This document shows positions 18,227 through 25,991 of a stretch of 64,000 nucleotides of DNA, one piece after another; position 1 is the first letter of the stretch, and the number at the start of each line of letters is the position of its first letter. Source of the DNA: Gordonia pseudamarae (lineage in GTDB: Bacteria > Actinomycetota > Actinomycetes > Mycobacteriales > Mycobacteriaceae); NCBI RefSeq assembly GCF_025273675.1, contig NZ_CP045809.1, positions 3,596,001 through 3,660,000 of the forward strand, read 5' to 3'. The notes under the pieces are model-generated. The model was not told where the DNA came from and ran no database searches. It saw only the letters and a list, made by a program, of their open reading frames with translations. A program made the position numbers and the translations under genes.

Positions 18227-18507
18227 CGCTCGGCCACCTCGGCGAGGCGGGTCAGTGCGGCGGCGATCGATTCGAGCGCGGCGGCGGAACGCTCCGCAGC
18301 TTCGGCCGACGCGACCGCAGCGAGTGCCGAGGTCACCTCGACGGCGTCGCGGTGCCCGCCGCTCTCGGCGTCGAGCACGTCGGCGGCCGAGCGGGCTCGG
18401 TCGAGCGCAGCTCTCGGCGGCAGCGGCGTCAGGTCAGGGCCGAGGCCAAGCTCGGCCGCCGCCGCTCGGCGTCGGCGTTCTCGGCTCAGTTCGTGAATCG
18501 CGGTCAT
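18223..18507 (-). CDS. Small alanine-rich helical protein
   Basis: A 94-residue protein, mainly a long Ala/Glu/Arg helix (about residues 35-94), likely a coiled coil. The ATG at 18507 has a GGGAGC ribosome site; the frame runs open further up through the repeat array but that part is not expected to be coding. First gene downstream of the AGTTCGT array, so these repeats may control it. Confidence 0.55.
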   Translation of the reverse strand: MTAIHELSRERRRRAAAAELGLGPDLTPLPPRAALDRARSAADVLDAESGGHRDAVEVTSALAAVASAEAAERSAAALESIAAALTRLAEVAER

Positions 18508-18616
18508 GTCGGTTGCTCCCTCGGGTTGGTCACAGCTCCCGGCGTTGGGTAGCTGTGTGTCGGCGACGGGTGCGGTGTCACACCGCTCTCGGGCCATGGC
18601 CGCCCGATGTCGGTTG

Positions 18617-18735
18617 AGTTCGTTACGTCGAGGTCGCCCCGGACCCCGCCAGTTCGCACCGAGTGAGTTAGTTCGTCCTATAGACGAACTAACGAACTCG
18701 ATCTCGGGACTTCGACAGTTCGTTTTGACGAACTG
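18617..18735. repeat. AGTTCGT iteron-like array with two palindromes
   Basis: Seven copies of AGTTCGT/ACGAACT or close variants lie in 120 bp. Four of them form two perfect inverted repeats: GTTAGTTCGTC-CTATA-GACGAACTAAC (18667-18693) and CAGTTCGT-TTTG-ACGAACTG (18716-18735). The array fills the gap between the ATPase gene and the next gene in the leftward operon. It could be a replication origin for the excised element or an operator. Confidence 0.7.
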
Positions 18736-18755
18736 CGTTGAACTGTTGAGCTGGC

Positions 18756-20237
18756 TCATATTCCGACCGCCTCGACGGTGAACGGATCGGCCCCGGGCGA
18801 GAGCAGCTTCGCGTTGCGCGGCCCGGCCGTGACGTCGAGATCGCCCGATCGAATCGCGGCGGCGATGGCCTGACGCGCCACGCGTTGCGGTATCGCGTGC
18901 TCGTCGCGTAGGCGGATCTCGGCGGCGTTCTTCGACAGGGTGCCGGGCTCGGCTCGGATCAACGCCATGAGTTCGGGCAGCGCTGCGCGGGCGTTGGAAT
19001 CGCGTCGGTTGCCCTCGCCGTACGCGAGTCGGCGGGTCTCGGGATCGAACGTGAGCAGCCCCTCAGGCAGCGAGACGTCACGGCCCAGCGCCGAGAAGTA
19101 TCGAGGCCGCCGCCCGTCGTCATCGCTGTCGTCACCGCCGCGCGCGATCTTCCATTCGGCGTCGGGCCAATCGCGCAACCGTGAGTCACCGCGAGCGCGC
19201 TCGGCCTCGTGCCCCATGTGCGTCACGACCAAGCCCTCGGTTGCGCCGATCTCGGCGAGCAGCGCGTCGAACGCGACCAGAACCCGGCCGGCGTCTTTGT
19301 CCTCGCTCAGCCCGAGCGCGTCGAGGATCGGCCGCAGACAATCGAGAATCACGACGTCGGCACCGGAGAGCTGCGCGGCCCACCGTGCACGCGTCGCTGG
19401 GTCGAGAATGTCGAACGTCGAGACCGCACCGCGCAGCGGGAGAACCGAGACTCGCTCGGTGTTGTCGATCGCCTGCTCGCGCAGCCAGCGGCGCAGTGTG
19501 CGCGTGTCGAGTTCGGTGTCGATCAACGCGACCCGACCCACCGGCACCGCGTCGAACCTGTCGAGGAACTTGTCGCCGTCGACCAGCGACCGCAACACGT
19601 TGCCGACCAGTGTCGATTTACCGGCCTTGAACTGCGCGGCGAGCAGTACACGCCCGCCCGTGGGCCACAGTTCGCCGACGCGGTAGGCGGCCTCGTCGTC
19701 GGGCTGCGCGAGCAGATCAGCGAGGTTCGTCGGGGCGGGCGGCACCACGGCCGCCTCGCGCTGCGCGGCGAGCGAGCGGGAGCGCGTGCCGATCTGACGG
19801 CGAACGTCGTCGGCGATCGCGGCTGCCTCTATCAGTAGCGCCGCGATCCCGTCGAGGTCGAGCGGTGTCAGTGCGGCGAGCTGGTCGTCGGTCGCGCCGG
19901 CGGACACCGCCGCGTCACCCTTGACCATGAGCGTCGGCGTCTTGCTCCCGAGCGTGAATGCGTTGTCGCGCTCGACCTTGTCGGCGAGCTTGCGCGCCCA
20001 CAGTTGCGAGGTCGTCGGGAGATCGGCCAGCGCGAAACGGCAACCGGCCCACCGCTTGAGACGCGCCTCGGTCGCCACCTCACGCTCGGCGGTCGCCCGG
20101 GCGGTCGGCGGGTTGCTCGGGAACGGGCTCACCGTTTCCGCCGCGAGAGCGGTAGGATCGAAGACCGACCCCGTGCCCTCGGGTTCGCGTTGCCCGTCCG
20201 GTGAGGCCACCGGGCGGGCACTCTCATTCTTGGTCAA
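18756..20237 (-). CDS. RepA/RecA-like AAA ATPase of the element
   Basis: A 493-residue ATPase. Residues about 190-400 form the RecA-like fold: Walker A LLAAQFKAGKSTLVGNVL, Walker B SGADVVILDCLRP, and VVTHMGHEAERARGDSRLRD, as in RepA-type hexameric helicases. The C-terminal 90 residues look like a winged helix (LSKNAAEIRLRDEHAIPQRV). An iteron-like array lies just beyond its stop. It probably replicates the excised element; an alternative is a plasmid-type AAA protein with a regulatory role. Confidence 0.8.
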   Translation of the reverse strand: MTKNESARPVASPDGQREPEGTGSVFDPTALAAETVSPFPSNPPTARATAEREVATEARLKRWAGCRFALADLPTTSQLWARKLADKVERDNAFTLGSKTPTLMVKGDAAVSAGATDDQLAALTPLDLDGIAALLIEAAAIADDVRRQIGTRSRSLAAQREAAVVPPAPTNLADLLAQPDDEAAYRVGELWPTGGRVLLAAQFKAGKSTLVGNVLRSLVDGDKFLDRFDAVPVGRVALIDTELDTRTLRRWLREQAIDNTERVSVLPLRGAVSTFDILDPATRARWAAQLSGADVVILDCLRPILDALGLSEDKDAGRVLVAFDALLAEIGATEGLVVTHMGHEAERARGDSRLRDWPDAEWKIARGGDDSDDDGRRPRYFSALGRDVSLPEGLLTFDPETRRLAYGEGNRRDSNARAALPELMALIRAEPGTLSKNAAEIRLRDEHAIPQRVARQAIAAAIRSGDLDVTAGPRNAKLLSPGADPFTVEAVGI

Positions 20238-20334
20238 TTCCCTTGCCTCACTTCACAAGTTGACGGCGAGACCGGCCGAGGTCCGAAACCATGCCGGCCG
20301 GTCTCGCCGGATCACCGCGCGCTAGTTGGTCTCG

Positions 20335-20568
20335 TTACGCCGAGGTGGCGGTCTCGCCCTCAGTCAGCAGCCGATACAGCGCCGCCGCCGGGACTCGCAG
20401 ACGCCGCGCGCCGAGGCGGATCGTCGGGATATGCCCGGCTTGCGCGAGCCGGTAACCGTAAGCGCGGGAGACGCCGAGGTATTCGGCGGCGCGCTCGATG
20501 CTCACGGTGGGCGGTCCCTCGCGCAGCTCGTCAAGTGTCGGGGCGGCGGTGCTGTCGGTTGTGGTCAT
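20335..20568 (-). CDS. Excisionase-like HTH protein
   Basis: A 77-residue MerR/HTH_17 protein: VSIERAAEYLGVSRAYGYRL, then GHIPTIRLGARRLRVPAAAL, the pattern of Xis proteins. I chose ATG 20568. It is divergent from the gene at 20622 with only 53 bp between them, so it may both repress that rightward operon and assist excision. Confidence 0.78.
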   Translation of the reverse strand: MTTTDSTAAPTLDELREGPPTVSIERAAEYLGVSRAYGYRLAQAGHIPTIRLGARRLRVPAAALYRLLTEGETATSA

Positions 20569-20621
20569 GTCTCTAGCGTCGTTACTCGCATGGCGAATGT
20601 CTAGCGTGTAGAGTCGCCAAC
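20569..20621. promoter_or_regulatory. Divergent control region between excisionase and integrase operons
   Basis: This 53-bp gap separates the leftward excisionase/replication side and the rightward integrase side of the element. A direct motif CTAGCGT occurs twice (20573-20579 and 20602-20608), a candidate binding site for the excisionase-like protein. Confidence 0.5.
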
Positions 20622-21176
20622 ATGAGCACAGCACGGCGAGACCGGGGAGACGTTGCCTCAATCACATACGCCGACCCACAGCCCAAGCGCCGCAGTCCGT
20701 TTCGAGCGCCCGCACCCGATGAACGCGTCGCGATCCGCCTTCACGGACACCCGCGTACCTACGTCGTGCGCGTCGTGACAACCGGCCGCGAGCCACAGCT
20801 CACCGAGTTGTCGGTCATCGCCGACGCGGGAACTACCGTCGACCCGGCGGCGCTCCGCGAGATCCCGGCCCGCCGCCTCGCATACTCGGCCGCGCAGTGG
20901 ATCGCGCGACTCGGCGGCCAGGTCGCCTACGCGAGCGACCAGGCCGAGACCCGCACGCGACCCGAGGACGCCGACCCGCGAGTGTGGGACGCCGCGCGGA
21001 TCGCCGACCGGGCGCTCGCCCTCGGGCTGCCCGTGCGCCAGACCGTCGCCGACGACCTCGTGGTGTCGACGCGCACCGCCGACCGCCTACTCGCCAAGGC
21101 CAAGGCCGAGGGATTCCTCGACGCCGACGACCTGCCGAAACGCCCACAACCCCGACAGAAGGACACGAACCGATGA
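20622..21176 (+). CDS. Element-encoded HTH protein upstream of integrase
   Basis: A 184-residue protein. The C-terminal third (ARIADRALALGLPVRQTVAD, then VSTRTADRLLAKAKAEGFL) reads as a helix-turn-helix; the N-terminal part (VAIRLHGHPRTYVVRVVTTG) is beta-rich and unknown. Its stop overlaps the integrase start (ATGA), so the two are co-translated. Probably a regulator of integration. Confidence 0.65.
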   Translation: MSTARRDRGDVASITYADPQPKRRSPFRAPAPDERVAIRLHGHPRTYVVRVVTTGREPQLTELSVIADAGTTVDPAALREIPARRLAYSAAQWIARLGGQVAYASDQAETRTRPEDADPRVWDAARIADRALALGLPVRQTVADDLVVSTRTADRLLAKAKAEGFLDADDLPKRPQPRQKDTNR

Positions 21177-22375
21177 GCGCCGACGACACCCGCAAGCGCG
21201 GCCCGAGAACCGACGACGGTCTGACCAAGCTCGCCGACGGGCGTTGGCGAGCCCGGCCGACCCTCGGCACCGACCCGGTGACCGGCAAACAGGTTCGGCC
21301 CTACCGCACGTTCTCGACCAAGGGCGCAGCTCGCGAATGGATCACCGAGCAGCGCAAGCAGTGGGACGCGCACACGTGGTCGGCCAAGTCCGAACGCACC
21401 TTTGACGACGTCGCCGACCACTGGCTCAAGGTGCGCGCCGCCGACGACGGCACGCGCGCGAACACGATCCGCGCCGATCGCGAGTCGCTGGCATACGCCC
21501 GGCGGGCGTTCGGGTCGGTGGCCGTGCAGAAGCTCACGCCCGAGGTGCTGGTCGACTGGTCGCTGAACCTGACCACCAAGCCCGGCACCAACGCCGACGG
21601 CACGCCCAAGCCCGGCCGACCGCTCGCGGCCTCGACCAAGCGGCGCGCGATCGTCACGGTTAAGGCCGTCATGGCGCACGCGGTGCGGATGCGGTGGGTG
21701 AACTACGACCCGACCGCCAACCTCGACGCGCCCGGTCAGAAGGTGATTGTGGCCGTCGCCGAGGGTGAGATCTGGACGCCCGAGCAGATGACGGCGTTTC
21801 TCGACTCGGTGGCCGACCATCGCCTCGCTGGTTGCTTCGCCCTGACACTGCTCGGCCTACGCCGCGAGGAAGTCGGCGGGCTGCGCTGGTCGGATCTCGA
21901 CCTCGACGCGGGCGAGCTGCGTATCCGTCAGGCTCGGGTCGACGTCAACGGGCGCGACGTCGTCGGCGACCCGAAGAACGCGCGCAGCGTGCGCGACCTG
22001 CCGATCCCGCCGCGCGAACTCGCGATGGTCAAGGCGATGCGCACCGCCCACCTCCGCGAGCGCATGGCCGTCGGCCGGCCACTGGCCGAGGGCGATCTCA
22101 TCCTCGCTCGGATCGACGGGTCGCCGCTCCCGGTGCGCGACTACACGCGGTTGTTCACCGCTCGGCGCAAGGCGGCCAAGCTCCCGCCGATCACGCTGCG
22201 CAACCTTCGGCACTCGTCGGTCTCGCGTATGCGGGCGGCGGGCGTACCCGCCGACGTCGTGGCGGCGTGGCACGGCCACAGCGAGCGCATGACGACGGCG
22301 GTTTACGGGCGCGTGAGCGACGACCGACTCAAGGCCGCCGCTGACGTATTTTCCAAGGCCGTAGGCAATAGTTAG
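21173..22375 (+). CDS. int: Tyrosine integrase
   Basis: A 400-residue phage-type integrase. Parts in order: an N-terminal AP2-like arm-binding region (DGRWRARPTLG), a SAM-like core-binding domain (FDDVADHWLKVRA), and the catalytic domain with Arg in LGLRREEVGGLRW, LRNLRHSSVS with Arg, GHSERMTTAVYG with the nucleophile Tyr. In the usual HxLRH box the first His is replaced by Arg (TLRNLRH), which is uncommon. It points at the tRNA-Ala end, 80 bp before attR. I chose ATG 21173 because it overlaps the preceding stop; the long open frame further upstream is a shadow of that gene. Confidence 0.92.
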   Translation: MSADDTRKRGPRTDDGLTKLADGRWRARPTLGTDPVTGKQVRPYRTFSTKGAAREWITEQRKQWDAHTWSAKSERTFDDVADHWLKVRAADDGTRANTIRADRESLAYARRAFGSVAVQKLTPEVLVDWSLNLTTKPGTNADGTPKPGRPLAASTKRRAIVTVKAVMAHAVRMRWVNYDPTANLDAPGQKVIVAVAEGEIWTPEQMTAFLDSVADHRLAGCFALTLLGLRREEVGGLRWSDLDLDAGELRIRQARVDVNGRDVVGDPKNARSVRDLPIPPRELAMVKAMRTAHLRERMAVGRPLAEGDLILARIDGSPLPVRDYTRLFTARRKAAKLPPITLRNLRHSSVSRMRAAGVPADVVAAWHGHSERMTTAVYGRVSDDRLKAAADVFSKAVGNS

Positions 22376-22413
22376 GCAATCCGGCGAGGGTAGGCAACGA
22401 CCCCACCAACGAC

Positions 22414-22447
22414 GAAACCCGTTCCGACGCAGGTCGGAACGGGTTTC
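22414..22447. terminator. Bidirectional terminator between integrase and tRNA-Ala
   Basis: GAAACCCGTTCCGAC and GTCGGAACGGGTTTC form a 15-bp perfect stem with a 4-base loop, with A and T runs on the two sides. It would end integrase transcription and, in reverse, the tRNA. It replaces the displaced terminator at 15561-15581. Confidence 0.8.
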
Positions 22448-22453
22448 TCATCG

Positions 22454-22496
22454 GTGGAGCTAAGGGGACTCGAACCCCTGACCCCCACACTGCCAG
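22454..22496. repeat. attR: 43-bp direct repeat inside tRNA-Ala
   Basis: Perfect match to 15590-15632. The tRNA 3' part in this copy joins the host-derived 5' part, so the tRNA gene stays functional after integration. Confidence 0.92.
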
Positions 22497-22527
22497 TGTG
22501 GTGCGCTACCAGCTGCGCCATAGCCCC
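22455..22527 (-). tRNA. tRNA-Ala (GGC)
   Basis: A full cloverleaf on the minus strand: acceptor GGGGCTA with TAGCTCC, D-arm GCGC...GCGC, anticodon stem CCACA/TGTGG around loop CTGGCAG (anticodon GGC), and T-arm AGGGG-TTCGAGT-CCCCT. The CCA end is not encoded. Integration site of the element. Confidence 0.95.
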
Positions 22528-22644
22528 GTATTCGGTTGTCGCTCGCGGTTTCCCTGAGCGCCTTTGAAAAGTTACACCACCATCGGCACGCTCACCAAAT
22601 CGTCCCGGTCACCTGCGTAAACGCGGCGACCGGGACGATAACGG

Positions 22645-23376
22645 TTACTTCAGGAGGTCGGTTAGCCAGGTGTCGCTGAGAGTGACCAGCTTGCCGTCGT
22701 GCAGCACCGATGGGGTGCTGACCTGTCCGCCGGTGGCCTTGGCGAGTGTCTGCTGCGCCGCGTCGGCGTTCTCCTCGGCCTTCTTGACGCGGGCACCCGA
22801 GGAGATGCACGCCTGGGTGTTGCTGCTCGCGCCGGCGTCGGCGGCGAACTCGGCCAGTTGCTTGTTGTCGTGGTCGGTTGAACCGCCCTCGGTGGGCTGG
22901 TTCTGGAACAGGGTGGAGTGGAACTTCTCGATCACGTCCTGCTTCTCGCCACCGTCGGCGACGCACTGGAAGGCCGCGGCCGCGCGGGTGGAGTAGTCAC
23001 CGGATGCCGAACTCCTGTTGAGGAAGTTGAGCATGTGGTAACGCACCCGCAGCTGCTTGTTGTTGACCGCTTCGAGGATCTGCTGACCCTGCGAGGCCTC
23101 GAACTGGCCACAGGCCGGGCACATGAAATCCTCGAACACGTCGATGGTGACGGGTGCGGATTCCTCGCCGATGGCCAGCGCGGTGTTGGTGAGCTGCGAT
23201 TCGTCGACCTGCTCGCCGCCGTCGTTGTTGCTCCACACGATGCCGCCGATGACGACCGCAGCGATCACCACAATCGCCACACCGAACAGGATGTAGGTCA
23301 TCGTGCTCGAGTTGGATTGTGGCTTGTACCCCGATTTTCCTACCTTGGGCACCTGTTGCTTGCGGTCTTTGCTCAC
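22645..23376 (-). CDS. Membrane-anchored DsbA-like thioredoxin-fold protein
   Basis: A 243-residue protein with a short basic cytoplasmic tail, one membrane helix (about residues 26-49, TYILFGVAIVVIAAVVIGGI) and an external DsbA/DSBA_4 thioredoxin domain. The redox motif is CPAC in FEDFMCPACGQFE and the cis-Pro is in GGQVSTPSVLHDG. It probably forms or isomerises disulphides in exported proteins. A monocistronic gene next to the tRNA. Confidence 0.88.
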   Translation of the reverse strand: MSKDRKQQVPKVGKSGYKPQSNSSTMTYILFGVAIVVIAAVVIGGIVWSNNDGGEQVDESQLTNTALAIGEESAPVTIDVFEDFMCPACGQFEASQGQQILEAVNNKQLRVRYHMLNFLNRSSASGDYSTRAAAAFQCVADGGEKQDVIEKFHSTLFQNQPTEGGSTDHDNKQLAEFAADAGASSNTQACISSGARVKKAEENADAAQQTLAKATGGQVSTPSVLHDGKLVTLSDTWLTDLLK

Positions 23377-23497
23377 TGACCTGTCCTTCTGCTGTTCAGA
23401 GCCAGGCCGTCACGACACGGCCGGGCTGAGTGTCTCCTCGACAACTTTAGCGACCAGGCCGTAAGAGCTTCCTGAACGCGTGCCCGACGTTTCCGGG

Positions 23498-25141
23498 TCA
23501 CCCACCGAGCGCGGCGTCGACGACCTCCTGCGCCTGCTCCTGCACCTGGGCCAGGTGATCGGCGCCCTTGAACGATTCGCCGTAGATTTTGTACACGTCC
23601 TCGGTGCCCGACGGACGGGCCGCGAACCAGGCGTTCTCGGTGGTCACCTTGAGCCCGCCGATCGCCGCGCCGTTCCCGGGCGCCTCGGTGAGGATCGCGG
23701 TGATCGGTTCACCGGCGAGTTCGGTGGCGGTGATCTGGTCGGCCGACAGCTTGGCCAGCGTCGCCTTCTGTTCGCGACTGGCCGGGGCGTCGACGCGGGC
23801 GTACACCGATTCGCCGTAGGTGTCGGCGAGCCTGCGATAGTGCTGCGACGGCGACTGTCCGGTCACCGCCTGGATCTCGGCGGCGAGCAACGCCAGGATG
23901 ATGCCGTCCTTGTCGGTGGACCACGGCCTGCCGTCGAACGTGAGGAACGAGGCCCCCGCGCTCTCCTCTCCGCCGAACGCGATCGACCCGTCGAGCAGGC
24001 CGTCGACGAACCATTTGAATCCCACCGGCACTTCCAGGAGCGTGCGGCCGATACCGGCCACCACCCGATCGATGAGTGAGGACGACACGAGTGTCTTGCC
24101 CACCGCCGCAGCCGGGTTCCAGCCGGGGCGGTGCGTGAACAGGTATTCGATGGCGACGGCCAGATAGTGGTTCGGGTTCATCAGACCGGCGTCGGGGGTG
24201 ACGATGCCGTGGCGGTCGGAATCGGCGTCGTTGCCGGTGGCGATGTCGTAGTTGTCGCGGGCGGAGATCAGCGACGCCATCGCGTTCGGCGAGGAGCAGT
24301 CCATCCGGATCTTGCCGTCGGTGTCGAGGGTCATGAAACCGAATGTGGGGTCGACCGTGGCGTTGACGACGGTGAAGTTCGGCAGGTCGAACCGTTCACC
24401 CAGCTCGGCCCAGTAGCCGACCGACGCACCGCCCATCGGGTCGGCGCCGATCCGCACACCCGCCGAGCGGATGGCGTCGATGTCGACGACGCCGGCCAGA
24501 TCGGCGAAGTAGCCGTCGATGAAGGAGTGGTCGGCGACCAGGTCACTGGCCCGCGCCGCCTCGAACGACACCCGCCTGACCCCGGAAAGACCTTCGGCGA
24601 GAAGCTGGTTGGCCCGATCGGCGACCACCGAGGTGATGCCGGTGTCGGCCGGACCGCCGCTGGGCGGATTGTATTTGAATCCGCCGTCGCGGGGTGGGTT
24701 GTGCGACGGGGTGACGACGATGCCGTCGGAGAGCACACCCGGGTGGTCACGGTTGAAGGCGAGGATCGCGTGACTGACCGCAGGGGTGGGCGTGAACGCG
24801 TCACCGGCCGCCGTGCATACGCTGACCCCGTTCGCGACGAGCACCTCCAGCGCGCTGCGCCATGCCGGGATCGACAGCAGGTGGGTGTCGAAACCGATGA
24901 ACAGCGGCCCGGTGATCCCCGCCCCCGCACGGTATTCGACGATCGCCTGCGTCGTCGCCAGGATGTGATCCTCGTTGAACGCGTTGTCCAGACTCGATCC
25001 GCGATGCCCGGAGGTACCGAACACGACCTGCTGCAACGGATCCGACGGATCGGGCTTGTTCTGGTAGTAGGCCCGCTCGACGGCGTCGACGTCGATCAGA
25101 TCTTCGGGTAAGGCCGGGGTTCCTGCGCGCGGGTGAGCCAT
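23498..25141 (-). CDS. pgm: Phosphoglucomutase (alpha-D-glucose specific)
   Basis: A 547-residue enzyme interconverting glucose 1-phosphate and glucose 6-phosphate. The N-terminal [12 protein letters not shown] binds substrate, the active-site serine lies in [14 protein letters not shown], the metal loop is DADSDRHGI, the sugar loop [10 protein letters not shown], and the C-terminal phosphate loop [15 protein letters not shown]. Full length for the Pgm family. It feeds glycogen, trehalose and arabinogalactan precursor synthesis. Confidence 0.96.
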   Translation of the reverse strand: MAHPRAGTPALPEDLIDVDAVERAYYQNKPDPSDPLQQVVFGTSGHRGSSLDNAFNEDHILATTQAIVEYRAGAGITGPLFIGFDTHLLSIPAWRSALEVLVANGVSVCTAAGDAFTPTPAVSHAILAFNRDHPGVLSDGIVVTPSHNPPRDGGFKYNPPSGGPADTGITSVVADRANQLLAEGLSGVRRVSFEAARASDLVADHSFIDGYFADLAGVVDIDAIRSAGVRIGADPMGGASVGYWAELGERFDLPNFTVVNATVDPTFGFMTLDTDGKIRMDCSSPNAMASLISARDNYDIATGNDADSDRHGIVTPDAGLMNPNHYLAVAIEYLFTHRPGWNPAAAVGKTLVSSSLIDRVVAGIGRTLLEVPVGFKWFVDGLLDGSIAFGGEESAGASFLTFDGRPWSTDKDGIILALLAAEIQAVTGQSPSQHYRRLADTYGESVYARVDAPASREQKATLAKLSADQITATELAGEPITAILTEAPGNGAAIGGLKVTTENAWFAARPSGTEDVYKIYGESFKGADHLAQVQEQAQEVVDAALGG

Positions 25142-25269
25142 AGGCCGATTCTGCCATCGGAGCGGTCCGCGCGCGCATGATCACACCACGTTCACCGTCA
25201 GTCCACAGACCGGCCCCAGATCGTCGCCGGCCGGACATCGCGGCCGGCACATCGTGTAGAACGGCAGGC

Positions 25270-25887
25270 ATGCTTCTGCGCGCCCCGTCGTCCCCGGCAC
25301 TGGCCGTCCTGGTGTTGCCCGGCGGTACCGATTCCAGCTACAAACCGTTCAGCCCACTCCAAGGGTCCGCGATGCGCATGTACCCGTTCAGTGCCTCCAT
25401 CCGCGCCCGCTACGGGTCGGCGGTGGCGGTGCGCGACGTCCGCTATCGGGTGTACGGCTGGAACGGGGAGCAGAACAGTCCGATGCTGTACGCGCGCAAA
25501 GCCCTCGACGACATCACCGCACGCCATCCGGGGATTCCGGTGGCGCTCATCGGGCATTCGATGGGCGGCCGGGTCGGTGCGCGGCTGGCCGCGCACCACA
25601 GCGTCGGATCACTGCTCGCCCTCGCCCCGTGGTGGCAGTTCGCCGACTGGCGACACATCCACGACGACGTCCGGGTGGTTGCCGTGCACGGCACCGCCGA
25701 CACCCGCACCTACGCACGGCGCACCGAGAAGGGTGTCGCCGAACTCTCCGCACGCGGAGTCGACGCGACATATGTACCGATCCCCGGCGGGGGCCATCCG
25801 ATGCTCGACCACATACTCACCTGGCAGGGTGAGGCGCTTCGGTTCGTCGGGCGTTCGCTCGAGGAAGCCCGCGCGCTCGCACGGTGA
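25270..25887 (+). CDS. Alpha/beta hydrolase
   Basis: A 205-residue single-domain hydrolase. The nucleophile elbow is ALIGHSMGGRVGARL (Ser), the acid may be Asp in VHGTADTRT, and the His is in PGGGHPMLDH. The oxyanion strand is VLVLPGGTDSS. The ATG at 25270 fits a start just after the divergent pgm promoter. Substrate unknown (dienelactone hydrolase-like fold). Confidence 0.85.
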   Translation: MLLRAPSSPALAVLVLPGGTDSSYKPFSPLQGSAMRMYPFSASIRARYGSAVAVRDVRYRVYGWNGEQNSPMLYARKALDDITARHPGIPVALIGHSMGGRVGARLAAHHSVGSLLALAPWWQFADWRHIHDDVRVVAVHGTADTRTYARRTEKGVAELSARGVDATYVPIPGGGHPMLDHILTWQGEALRFVGRSLEEARALAR

Positions 25888-25991
25888 GCGGACCTGCCTC
25901 GCAACTGTTCTCACCCGTGCGCAGGCGGTGTCGTCGACAGTAGGTAGTTGTGCGGATGTGCCCCGGTGGCACCGACGCCAGACTCGACACC

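Larger units (their letters stand above)
15590..22496. mobile_element. Integrative element in tRNA-Ala(GGC), about 6.9 kb
   Basis: Bounded by perfect 43-bp att repeats, with a tyrosine integrase next to the intact tRNA end, a divergent excisionase-like gene, an AAA ATPase, an AGTTCGT repeat array and a leftward row of small genes. There are no capsid, tail, lysis, relaxase or TraB/FtsK genes. The size and content fit a small integrative mobilisable element or a phage satellite that relies on a helper; the terminase-like HTH protein at 17308 tips me toward a satellite, but this is an inference. Confidence 0.85.
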
